Assembly (NCBI GenBank): GCA_947471745.1
Contig: CANJKZ010000008.1
Coordinates: 2,644,001 to 2,708,000, forward strand
Source: Closterium sp. Naga37s-1
Taxonomy: Eukaryota > Streptophyta > Zygnematophyceae > Desmidiales > Closteriaceae
DNA length: 64,000 bases
Reading direction: 5' to 3'
The notes beneath the pieces were generated by a model. The model made no database searches and was not told where the DNA came from. It was given only the letters and a program-made list of their open reading frames with translations. The translations under genes were made by a program, and so were the position numbers. Numbering within the stretch: the first letter of the stretch is position 1; each line of letters opens with the position of its first letter. Below are positions 32,216 through 42,426 of the stretch, piece after piece.

Positions 32216-32444
32216 GAACACATGGGGGATTCAAGGGAAGGGACATGGAAACAGGCATGGGGAAAAGGGCAAGTAGCAGAAGGGTGGGAAAGTGATGAGG
32301 ATAACAAGGCAGGTGAAAAATGAATTGAGAGCAGGGTACCAGCATGAGACATGGAGTGGGGAAGGTAGGGGGGCTGGGTGTTATCTTTATATAACAAGAC
32401 GCGCTGCCTAAAGCAACTAAGGGGGTAGTAGAAGGAAGGAAGGG

Positions 32445-32580
32445 GATGGGAGAGGAGTAATAGAGGGGGGAGGTGGAGAGAAGTAGGGGGAGGTGGAGAG
32501 GAGGAGGTGGAGAGGAGTAGGGGGAGGTGGAGAGGAGTAGGGGGAGGTGGAGAGGAGTAAGAGGAGGTGGAGAGGAGTAC
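32445..32580. repeat. 21-bp purine-rich repeat in S41 intron
   Basis: Five or six copies of a unit close to GTAGGGGGAGGTGGAGAGGA. Confidence 0.85.
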
Positions 32581-32781
32581 TGACGCTGCAGCGGTATTGA
32601 GGGCCTTGGTGACCTCCATGACCATGTACATCTCCGGGTCGACCTTATTCGCCTACAACACCTTCATCACTGCCTCGCTGAAAAAGAACTGGTGAATCCA
32701 CACCACCGCCGTGCTGCTGCCCACCAGGTACACCTGCACGCCCCCCCACACACACACACGTGCAGCGCACATGCACATATC

Positions 32782-32801
32782 CTTTTGAGGCGCCTCAAAA
32801 G
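32782..32801. repeat. 20-bp perfect palindrome at an exon-duplication junction
   Basis: CTTTTGAGGCGCCTCAAAAG. Its right edge touches the duplicated copy of the S41 exon start (32801-32842). Confidence 0.88.
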
Positions 32802-32842
32802 TGAATCCACACCACCGCCGTGCTGCTGCCCACCAGGTACAC
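32801..32842 (-). repeat. Upstream copy of S41 exon start (VYLVGSSTAVVWIH)
   Basis: Repeats the acceptor and the first 14 codons of the exon at 32581-32733 essentially unchanged, then breaks off at the palindrome 32782-32801. Confidence 0.9.
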
Positions 32843-35771
32843 CTGCACGCACCCACACACACACATGCGCCTCAAATCAGACCAAATCTGATCGGATCAG
32901 AGCATATCAGATGGCAGGCATTGGCTGTTACACACAAGTCCCTAGATGACACACACCAACCGGCACAAACGGCAAGCCCCAGGCGTCACTAGATAACAAC
33001 TAGATAACTACCCAAGCACCCAGCGGCACCCAGCGGCACCCAGCAGAGAAGAGTCCATACGGCCTCCAACATTCACCCCAACGACTAAACCCATCCCGCT
33101 CACCAGAAAGTTATCAGTCATTGGTGAGATCCTCTTTATAGTCGGCCCCGCTACTGCACCAGAAGAGCCGTCTGCTGCTGCAGCAGAAAACGACGAAACC
33201 TCGACATTCAAGCCGTCGCTGCCATCGCTGGTATCACCGTAGTAGACTGGAGCGGGGTGGCGTTCGAGAAACCTGTCCATCATTGGAATGTCTGCTGCCT
33301 GTCCGACCGTGCTTGCCTGTGCGCTGGTGCCGGCAGTAGGTGATGGGTTCGCCACGGCACAATACCTCTCCCAGTACCCCGTGGCGTTTTCAAAGTGAGA
33401 ATGGCTAGCTGTCCCGATCCATGGCACCTGTACGTCCTCCGTTGAGCTTCCATCCCTGAGAATTGCAGCGGTGCAGCAGAAACAGGGTGGGGGGAGGAGG
33501 GGGACACACGAAGTGTGAAGGAGGACGGGTGGGCTGAACTCAGCAGCAGACAGCAGGGAGAGAGTCAAGGAGAGCCAATGAGCCGCAAGAAAAAACAAAG
33601 CACGCAAACAGCAGGGAAGAAGCAGGGAAGCGTGACAGGGCAAGCCAATGAGCAGCATGCAAACACCAAGCAAGGAAACAGCGGGGAAGAAGCAGGGAAA
33701 CGTGACAGGGAGAGCCAATGAGCATCGAGCACTGTAGCTCACACTGTTGCGAACGACACCAGTATGGTGTCATTTTCGGGAGCCAGATATCGCCGGGCGA
33801 AGTCGCCTGGCACCTGCACGATCTTCGTCCCTTTCAGCGTCCCCGTCGCTTCATTCCTCGCAAAAGCCTTCGTGAACCGCGAAGCGCGATTGCGAAACTG
33901 GCCCATTTCCTTGTTTGCCCAATTCAAGATGAAATCTTCTGCTTTATCCCCGTTAAAGCCAGGATCTCAAGTAAGAGAATTGGCCTTCAATTGCAAAACA
34001 CTTGCAGCGCTTGTTACCCTATTTTTGTAGGCGAATTGACTGGCTGGTTAGGAAAGTGAGCGTGCGGCACACCCACGATTTTGCCCCTAGAGGAAATGCA
34101 AAACATTTTGCTGGTACATGAGATTGTTGTGTGTGACGAGAAATTGCAGGCATTGGAGCTTCGTCACCGAACCAGTTTCCGAGCCTTGCTTGGTTCGGAC
34201 TGAACTTGCGATTTGTCTTTACTTCGCACCCCTCGCTTCACACCTCGTCAGATTGTTCACCTCGCTAACCAATCGCAGCCCAGCTCCCCTCACCAACTGC
34301 AAAACAATTGAACTACTTGAGATCCTGGCTTTAATAGCCACCACCTGGGACATCGCATGAACAAACGAGGATAGAGTTGGGAGTAAGTGTGTGCATGCGG
34401 CGGCAGTTCGGCGACGTTGCTTGAATGACGTTGCAGAATCAGGTAAATACCATCAGTTTATTCCACACGTACATACCTGTCGGCCCTCATAAAGGCTGAA
34501 GTCAAAATCGTGCAGAACCTTCGCAACGTGAACCATCCCTTGGGGAGTGACAACTGATGGCCAGAGGGAATAATTAAACAAGAGGAAGAGCCTGAGTGCA
34601 ACCGGAGTATGCATTTCAGCGGTGCTATGCTTTGCGGCAGAGTGCTGAGGAGAGGAATATCGTTGACTCATGACCAGCAATGTGGGTAACACTCACTCAC
34701 ATAGTGGAAGGAACCCACAACCGTTGAGAGGTACTGAAAAACTCACATCGGCGTAGCGCAACGCGAATGATTTGCTGCCCGTTTTCGACGACAGCCATGA
34801 GCGGCAGCGGCAGGTCGTAGCTCCCAACGAAGCATTCCGGCATGAACATGCTGTGCCCGTCATTCAGCGCCAAAGTCGCTCGGAACGCCGCCATGTGCGC
34901 GTCCACCAGCCGCGCGTACTTCCCCCCAGCGGCATCCTTGACTATTTTCCACAGCTCCGCGACAATATCGAGGCTGCTCGGCAGGTTGGTCTGGTCCGGC
35001 GAGTCCACGGCGATGAGCTTGTACACGTAGTGATTGTCGAACGCGTTCGCGACCGACAGCAGGTCTTCCGCGTCGCAGTTCTTCCTGCCAGGTCACGAAT
35101 AGGGGCGATGATCCCGTCCCGACCCATTGTAAAGTCGCGAAGCAGGTCAGCATAATCTAGTTCAGCAAACAGGTTGAGTTTGAAAACCACATGTTGAAAA
35201 GTAAAGACGCAAAAGTCACAATGACATCACTTTCTGCCCTTCCCTTTACCGCGCGGCGGAGCATCCTATTACCGTGAATAGAGAAATCAACAATTAAAGC
35301 CGCGGTTTCACAGTACCTGAACAGGAATGTGGAGTGGCATGCGCGGAAGAGAGAAGGAGCCGCGAACCCTTTCCCTCCAGTTTTGTTCCCCAGCTTCTCT
35401 GCAGCGCGTATTAGCTCCACCGCCAGCACCGAACACGGATCGCCAGGCGCAGCCCCAGACACGATCGAGGGATCCACAGGGGCGTCGTCGCACGTTGGCG
35501 CCGCCGGCGCCGGCGCCGTCGGGGCTGGCGTTGGGAATGGAACCGCCGGCGGCGCGGCGGCCCCCGTGGCGGTGAGCGCGGCGGCGGCGGAGTTCGCTTC
35601 GCCTGTGGCGGCGACGGGGAAGAGACCGTCGTTCCAGAACCAGCGGCGGGCGGACGCGGAGGGCGTCTGGAGCAGCAATGCGAGGATGAGCACGGGGAGA
35701 AGCCGCCCCGCGGCGGAGAACGTGACGCCGCAGCCGCGCCCTTGAGTGACGGCCCGTCGTGAGGCAGCCAT

Positions 35772-36899
35772 TGAGCTGCGGCAGATGCTGCGCGGGGAAC
35801 TGGGAGGCGCTACGAGTACAAGAGAGGCCCAGCGGTGGTACTAGTGCTATTACTATTACCACCCTGTACGCTAGTACTTGCTGATATACCAGATGAGGAG
35901 AAAAACTGTGGGAAGTGTACGGTGTGATGCCCACAAGCGCCGAGTAGAAATGTATTGAGAGCACGAGAAGCAAATTTGGTTTGGAGCTTTGGCGCGAGTG
36001 GAACCGAAATTGTTCGCCGCCGCGACGCCGCCATGATGACGGGCCTCTCTTAGGTCAGGTGCTGGATGCCACGGGTGATTCGACTCCCGAACCTGGTCTG
36101 GTGTGGAGGAAGGTCTATCTCTGATTGGAGGAAGGACTCCACGGTCCCTAATTACTGTAGGAAGGGCTCTAGAGTTCCTGATTGAAGACGTTTCGTCGCG
36201 CCCCTGCGACACAGCCCCACTGCCCTGCGACGGGCCAATGCCCTGCGACCTCAGATTGGAAGGGCGAGGCGACTTCGCGAGCTCGGGATGGGTGGTGGCG
36301 GGACTGAGGGAGTCGAAGGTCTTCTGTGAAGCAGTCGATCACACAGGATTTATAGGTTCCCCAGATATTTGATATAGGGCGCGTTCTTATAGATTATGAC
36401 GCGAAATGAGGTGTCTAAAATGATGTCACCCCCGTTTGATCTGTGGGATACGAGGGGTGCTAGGTGTCAAGAAGTGGAACCTACAATGCACACGTTTTGT
36501 TGATTCGCTGCCATCAATTCCCCAAGTGCGAACCGTAAACTATTTCCCATCGCATGCGCTTGGGAATGTCCCTTTTCCTTTTAGTACACCGTTGATTCCA
36601 ACCGGCAATCATATACCGTATACTGGAATTACTTCCGCTCCATTAGCTTTAGAAGGTTCCTTCCACACATAAAAAAACAAACTGAGAACAAGAGGACACA
36701 CATTCCACCCAGCACATGCATTGTCAAGAAGGCCGAACAGAAGCACGCTACGCTACATGACACGAGAACAAATAAAGGAATTAGCTTAGCACCAATGCAA
36801 TGCAGACGCCTGAAAAAATGCCAACTGTACACTCCAACATGACCTCCTGTAACCACAGTGCCTCCAATAAGTACAGTCCTCCACTCCAGAAAATCCTCT
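35772..36899. other. Spacer between S41 and invertase genes
   Basis: Probably contains the promoter of the S41 gene (minus strand, near 35800-36050) and the 3' UTR of the invertase gene. No coding frame resembles a known protein, and no repeat was recognised. Confidence 0.45.
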
Positions 36900-39800
36900 T
36901 CAAAAGAGTGGCGAGGGCAGTGGGTTGGGGCGGTGGCGGCGGCGGGGGTTGGAGGCGAGGAGGGTAGTGGAGGCGTTGATGATGTCACAGTCCTCGTCCG
37001 CGGCAATGAGCGAGACGGCGTGGGGGTTGGCGAGCAGCAGCTTGGCTGCGAGGTACCCCGCTATGCTCCACGTCTGATGCAGCCTTGCCTGCTTGCCTAT
37101 GAACCGCCCTCGCCTAAGGGGACGCAGTGGGGGGAAGGATGGGCGAAGATGGTGTGTGGATATGGATGTGTGAAGCGTGTAGGTGGCACGGATGTGTGGT
37201 ATGGCATGTTAAGCACCTTACGCTGTTGCAACGTAGGCTGTAGCCTTTATCTGAGAATATAAACCCTTACGCTATAGCCTTTGTCACAGCACATCACCTC
37301 GTGTCACTGCACTGCACCTCATCACACCGCACAGTACCTCGTCTCACGGCACAGTACCTGGTGTCATAGTACTCGGGCCAGCGGTCGGCCTGCAGGCGCC
37401 TCTCAGCCACTTCCACAGCCCTCTGAGCCAGGTGGGGGCGACCCATCTTGATGCATGCTGCTGTCAGCGGCCACAGCAGCACCGGCCATGACCCCCCGTT
37501 GTGGTACGACCATGCTCTGCAAGGTGGGGTAGGGGTTGGGACAGAGAGTGGGGTTGGGTATGGGCAGGGAAGGAGGAAACGAGAAGCACGAGGGCATGCC
37601 TCAACATGCAGCAAGGGCCAAAGCAGCACCGGCCATGACCCCCCGTTGTGGTACGACCATGCTCTGTGGAAGAGATGAGGGGGGGGGGGGGGGGGGGAGG
37701 GGAATCATTGAGGCGTCTAAAAGGTGGGGGCGACCCATCTTGATGCATGCTGCTGTCAGCGGCCACAGCAGCACCGGCCATGACCCCCCGTTGTGGTACG
37801 ACCACGCACTGTAGGAGTGGGGAGGCGTTCAGATGAAGGGCAGGCGGGTTTGTCGGGAAGGAAATGGAGAGAATGACATAGGCACGCATAAACATGCAGC
37901 AAGGGGTTCAGCAGCACGCCGTTGTGGCATTGCACAGCAAAGCACAGAAAGTATGCCCTAAACACTGCAAGTACCGATTCGCCGCATGGCAGCCAGTGAT
38001 AATGCGCCACTCGCCGTTCTCTAGCACGGGAAACAAATCTCCATCGGCATGCCGCCCACCACCTCCTCTCACTTCCCTAACCCCCCCTCACACTTCCCAC
38101 CCCTCCCACCCCTCATTGACTCAAGCGTTCTTGGGGTCTGCACCCGTGATAATGCGCCACTCGCCGTTCTCCAGCGCAGGAAAGCAGACCACACCCCATG
38201 CACCCTTGTTGCTGGGTACCCCCATCCCCTGCTAAGGCACTCACGTGTTCTTGGGGTCTGCACCCGTGATAATCCGCCACTCGCCGTTCTCCAGCGCAGG
38301 AAAGCAGATCTTCATGGGCATGCCCCCCACCAGCTCGTTCCACTAACCCCTAACCCCCCCCAGACCTCCCACCCCCCGTTGACTCACGTGTTCTTAGGGT
38401 CGGCGCCGGTAATAATGCGCCACTCGCCGTTCTCCAGCGCGGGAAAACATATCTTTATGGGCATGCCCTTCACCAGCTCCTCCCACTTCCCTAGCCCCCC
38501 TCCCACCCCCCGATGACTCACGTGTTTTTAGGATCAGCCCCAGTAATGATCCGCCACTCGCCATTCTCCAATGCAGGGAAGCAGATTTTCATGGGCATGC
38601 CCCCCACCAGCTCGTCCCACTTCTCCTCCACCAGATCCAAAATCGCCTCCGCCTGCTGGTGCGACGCCAAGCTACTCACAATCGCCCACAGATTCCCCAG
38701 CGCAAACCACCGGAAGTCCATATGCGCCGGCTGCACATTCCCCACAAAGTACCCTCCGCGGTCCGGAATCCAATCCATGAGCCACGGGGGGATCTGATCC
38801 GGGTAGATGTTGAACTTGTTGACGGCGTCGTGCGAGTATTCCTCGGTTTTGAAGCGGTAGATGGTGTTGAGCGCAGGCAGGTCGAGCCAGTAGTAGCGGC
38901 GGATGTGGAAGGCCAGGGCCGTGAGGCGCGCGTTCACTGCTCGGATGAGGTCGTTGCTGTCTCCCTCCGGGATTAGCATATCTCGCGCTGCTCTCAGCGC
39001 GCCGTATAGCAGTGACTGGAGTAGAAAGGGGAGGGGGGATTGAAGGCAGTAGAGGGGCAGTGAGCTGTAGTCCTGGTGGTAGTAAGGACAGAAGACACTG
39101 AGCATGCACGAATGAGGTCAATGCTGTTGCCCTCCGAAATGAGCATGTCGCGCGCTGCCCTCAGGGCGCCGTATAGGAGCGACTGCACGGTGGGAAGGGA
39201 AAGGACGGAAGAGAGGAAGAGGGTGGGTTTTGGAGAAGGTGACATATCAGTCGACCCAAAAGCCACCTCACACACTGCTCGCAGGGCGCCGCACAGCAAT
39301 GACTGGAGTGGGTGGAGATGGGTTTGGAGGGGGGGTGGTGAGCAGGGTGCCAGCGCGCAAGTGTATGGGAATGTGGCAGCGATGGCGAGCAACAAAGCCA
39401 CCGCTGGTGAGCAGTGAGCAGAGCGAGCGCAGGCAGTGGAAGCACGCATGGCAGCGGCAGGCGGGGAGCGGAAATGGCGGACCACCTTTCAAAGCAAGTG
39501 TGGGGAGGGGGTTCTCAAAGGAAGTATGGGGAAAGAGAAAGAGAGACGGCTCTGTGAGCTGAGCTGGGTCCACCGCAGCTCACTGCTGGGGTGGATCCAG
39601 CTGAGCCGTGAGAAAGTCCACAGAGCAGTGAGCTCACCTGAATCTCCAAGGGGTGGCCATGAATGCCCAAGCGCCTGTCGATCATGCAGGAGCCATCAGT
39701 GGTGATGAGCGTGGGGAACATGTCGAAGTGATCCGCCAGGCAGACCTTGAGAATGAGCTTGATGCCCGTCTGCACGTCCACCCGCTGCTGCAATGACACG

Positions 39801-42426
39801 TCGCCTGTGCACCGCCCGTATGCCTGCAACAGCTGTATCCACCACAGGCCTGGAGGGGGGAAGGGGGGTAGAGGGGTAGCTTGATGCCTGTCTGCACTTC
39901 CACCCGCTGCTGGAGGGACACGTCGCCCGTGCACCGCCCGTATCCCTGCAACAGATGTATCCACCATAAACCTGGGGGAAAGAGGGGGCAGACCTTGGGA
40001 ATGAGCTTGATGCCTGTCTGCACGTCCACCCGCTGCTGCAGGGACACGTCCCCCGTGCACCGCCCGTACGCCTGCAGCAGCTGGATCCACCACAGCCCTG
40101 GGGGGGGAGGGGTGGCGGGGGAAGAGGGGTGAAGGGGGGAAGTTAGAGCCGACTTAAACATGTCCCTCGTGCACCGCCCGTATTCCTGCAGCAGCTGGAT
40201 CCACCACAGCCCTGGGGGAAAGAGGGAGAGGGGTTGGGTGGGTTGGAAAAGACGGGGAGAATGGAGTGGGATAACGACGGGATGGATGTAGCAGAACGAG
40301 CTCAGGAAGGAGATGTGACGAAGGGCCAAGGGAAGGAGCGCAGGGCGAGCCCAGCAGACGTATGGTTGGGAGAGGGGGAAAAACAGGTGTAACCACATTC
40401 AAGTGATTACCACGGCCCCAGGCGTTCACGAGAGTCAATGGGAGCCACACGGCCGATGGCAGACTCGCCAAAGTCAGGGTCGAGGTGCTCCTCGTATGCC
40501 GCCCTGCTGACACCGCTGCCCTCCACTCCTTTCCCCCCCAGGACTGTGGTGGTTCCAAATGTTACCAGAGTGGCAGCTTCTTACCAGAGTCAACAGGAGC
40601 CACGCGGCCGATCGCGGACTCGCCAAAGTCAGGGTCGAGGTGCTCCTCGTATGCCGCCCTGCCCCCACCCATGCTGCCTGCCTTCAACAAGCATCTGCGT
40701 GACCTTGAAGCTGGCTAAAGCATTGAAAGCCACAGGCTCACCAGAGTCAACAGGAGCCACGCGGCCAATGGCAGACTCGCCAAAGTCGGGGTCGAGGTGC
40801 TCCTCGTAGGCCGCCCCGCCCCCACCGTTGCCCTCCACGGGCGTCTGAGTGACCTTGAAGCTGGCCGGCATGAGCCCCTCGCCCGGCCTGTGCGCGTCCA
40901 CCGTCTTCTCCCAGCTCTGGTGGGTCACGGGCAGTGTTTGGAGAGGAGAGAATCGTGTCGACAAGTCTCAAAAAGCATGGCCATTGCCCTAGAAAAATAT
41001 AGAAACAAAATTTGACTTGAGACATCTCAAAAGCAAGGGCAGTGCCCCAATGAAGAACTCATTTGGTTTAAGACGTTCCAACGCGCTTGGGCAGTGTTAG
41101 AAGATGGGTGGGAATGACACACATGGGAGAAGATGAGGAATGGCACTGAGAGTCTGACCTGCAGCTGCAGTGTGTAGAGGAGGAAGTTGCGGACGATCTC
41201 GTGGTGGCCGGACAGCATGAAGGCGAGCGCGGAGGGGATGAAGTCGCGGATGAACACCTGGTCGTAGTTCAGTGCTGATGTTGACGTGGGGTCCGCTGCT
41301 GCTACTGTGCCCACCTGTGGTAGAGGGAGGGGAAATGGGGACGGGAGAAAGGAGACGGAAGACGAAAGGGGGGGAGAGAGAGGAAGGGGAGAGGGAGAGA
41401 GAGGAAGGGGAGAGAGAGAGAGGGGAAAGGGAGGGAGAGAGAGGAAAGGGGGAGGGAGAGAGAGCAAGGGGAGAGGGAGAGAGAGGAAGGGGAGAGGGAG
41501 AGAGAGGAAGGGGAGAGGGAGAGAGAGGAAGGGGAGAGGGAGAGAGAGGAAGGGGAGAGAGAGAGAGAGGAAAGAGAGAGGGAGAGAGAGGAATGGGAGA
41601 GAGTTTGACGATTAGAAAAGGGACGAGAGGAGCAGGTGAGAGGAGGGGTGGAGGTGAGAGGAGGGCAGGAGCGTACGGGTTGGTTGTAATAATGGACGAC
41701 GGAGGCGTTGAGGAGGTCCCACGCCTCCTGCACCATCGGGGTGGGCTCCAGCTGCGCGTAGCTCTGCTGCCCCCTGCCCACCGCCGCACCGTCCCCCGCC
41801 ACCACCACTTCCTCCTCCACGTCGACCGCCGCCCGCCGCTTCTTCCCTCCCTGCCAAATGCTTCCCTCCACTTCCTCGTAGATCGACGTGGAAAATTGCG
41901 AAACGCTGCCGTTGCCCGACGCGAGAGATGTATCCGTTGATGCTCGGTGCGGCGGCTGAGGTACAGCTGGTTGGCCAGCGCTCGCGGCGCCGCTTGCAAC
42001 GGTTAGTTGCCGTTTCGGCGGCCGGCTAGCGAGGGGGGGGACCGCGACGCCTGCGCCGGCGGGGTGGAGGAAGGAGGTGGTGAGAGTGGCCGCGAGGCGG
42101 CCTGCTCGCGAGACCGCATGCGACGATCGGGGCCGTGCGACGGGCTGTCGCGTGCAGAGCGATGGACGGTGGGTGGAAAAGGATATCGTCGACGCATCGC
42201 AGGATAAACTGCACGAAGATCTGTGCGACAAGGTGTGCGACGATGCGAGCGAGAGTGCGCACGACGATGAATCTGGTCTGAGGACTGGGCGATGGGCCGG
42301 CGAGCAGAATCGAACGGCCGTGCTGTGAGGTGGCATGATTGAGGCGGAGCTGCTGCTCCAACGGTGAAGGCCCGTGCTTAGAGGCAACGAGAGAGCAGCT
42401 CTCGCCTTGATCCACGACGACTTCAT
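36900..42426 (-). CDS. Alkaline/neutral invertase (GH100)
   Basis: Seven exons in perfect phase give 719 residues: 41677-42426, 41159-41314, 40742-40916, 39638-39849, 38522-39015, 37358-37516, 36900-37113. It hydrolyses sucrose to glucose and fructose. Family signatures appear in order: [164 protein letters not shown]. The glutamate of KWDELVGG and the aspartate of FIRDFIP lie in the expected active-site regions. About 230 Ser/Arg/Ala-rich residues precede the catalytic domain, so plastid or mitochondrial import is likely, as for the long plant isoforms. The start at 42426 is the first Met heading the transit-like sequence; 42519 is possible. Introns hold about 13 partial copies of exons 3, 4, 5 and 6. 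Confidence 0.94.
37612..37663 (-). repeat. Upstream copy 1 of invertase exon 6 (5' part)
   Basis: Acceptor plus about 50 bases ([14 protein letters not shown]), almost identical to the real exon start at 37516. Confidence 0.88.
37679..37699. repeat. Poly-G run
   Basis: Twenty or so consecutive guanines broken by a single A near the end. It is a likely site of length error in sequencing. Confidence 0.85.
37706..37808 (-). repeat. Upstream copy 2 of invertase exon 6, with degenerate palindrome at its inner edge
   Basis: 37723-37808 repeats the acceptor and ~28 codons of exon 6 (to ACIKMGRP). Its inner edge abuts CATTGAGGCGTCTAAAAG (37706-37723), a decayed version of the palindrome at 32782. 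Confidence 0.85.
37995..38500 (-). repeat. Four downstream copies of invertase exon 5 (3' part)
   Basis: Segments at about 38395-38500, 38248-38340, 38125-38200 and 37995-38060 repeat [14 protein letters not shown] and adjoining residues, the first two and probably the third with a donor site. The copy at 38395 differs from the real exon (ending 38522) by about 15 synonymous and 3 amino-acid changes. Confidence 0.88.
39107..39302 (-). repeat. Two upstream copies of invertase exon 5 (5' part)
   Basis: 39107-39182 repeats [20 protein letters not shown] with its acceptor; 39263-39302 is a shorter, more diverged copy ([10 protein letters not shown]). Confidence 0.85.
39881..40211 (-). repeat. 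Three upstream copies of invertase exon 4 (5' part)
   Basis: 39881-39971, ~39991-40097 and ~40158-40211 each begin after an acceptor with [16 protein letters not shown] or a close variant. The middle copy differs from the real exon (39849 downward) by nine synonymous changes and one amino-acid change. Confidence 0.9.
40430..40670 (-). repeat. Two downstream copies of invertase exon 3 (3' part)
   Basis: ~40430-40510 and ~40584-40670 repeat [20 protein letters not shown] with donor-like ends (GTAAGAAG in one). Confidence 0.85.
40961..41033. repeat. Decayed palindrome copies in invertase intron 2
   Basis: CTTGAGACATCTCAAAAG at 41016-41033 and a half copy AAGTCTCAAAAAG at 40963-40975, each followed by a related GCA.GG..A.TGCCC phrase. 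Both resemble the palindromes at 22818 and 32782. Confidence 0.6.
41340..41620. repeat. GA-rich 21-bp minisatellite in invertase intron 1
   Basis: Repeats close to GGGGAGAGGGAGAGAGAGGA fill most of intron 1; on the transcribed strand this is a long pyrimidine tract. Confidence 0.9.

Larger units (their letters stand above)
30927..35771 (-). pseudogene. S41-family (tail-specific-protease-like) peptidase gene, apparently broken
   Basis: About eight minus-strand exons: ~35317-35771 (signal peptide LLPVLILALLLQTPSASA, then an Ala/Pro linker), 34747-35084, ~34477-34553, ~33743-33966, 33104-33455, 32581-32733, and 30927-31543. The glycine-rich motif IIIDVRGNGGG and the active-site stretch VLSDGNCFSACAIL mark the S41 serine-peptidase fold; the likely nucleophile is the Ser of CFSAC. 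Family members of this layout are secreted proteins of poorly known role. Three defects appear: an amber codon at 32653-32655 inside conserved sequence, no in-phase join into the exon at 31543, and a frame change near 31420 between FTLP and the segment APFKLNKQF. It may be a pseudogene, or the model or assembly may be wrong. One exon start and the Gly-motif exon are partly duplicated. Confidence 0.7.

Noticed and set aside
31375-32631. 418-codon frame through the S41 introns
   Set aside because: It is kept open by 24-bp and similar minisatellites whose period is a multiple of three; only its ends are exon.
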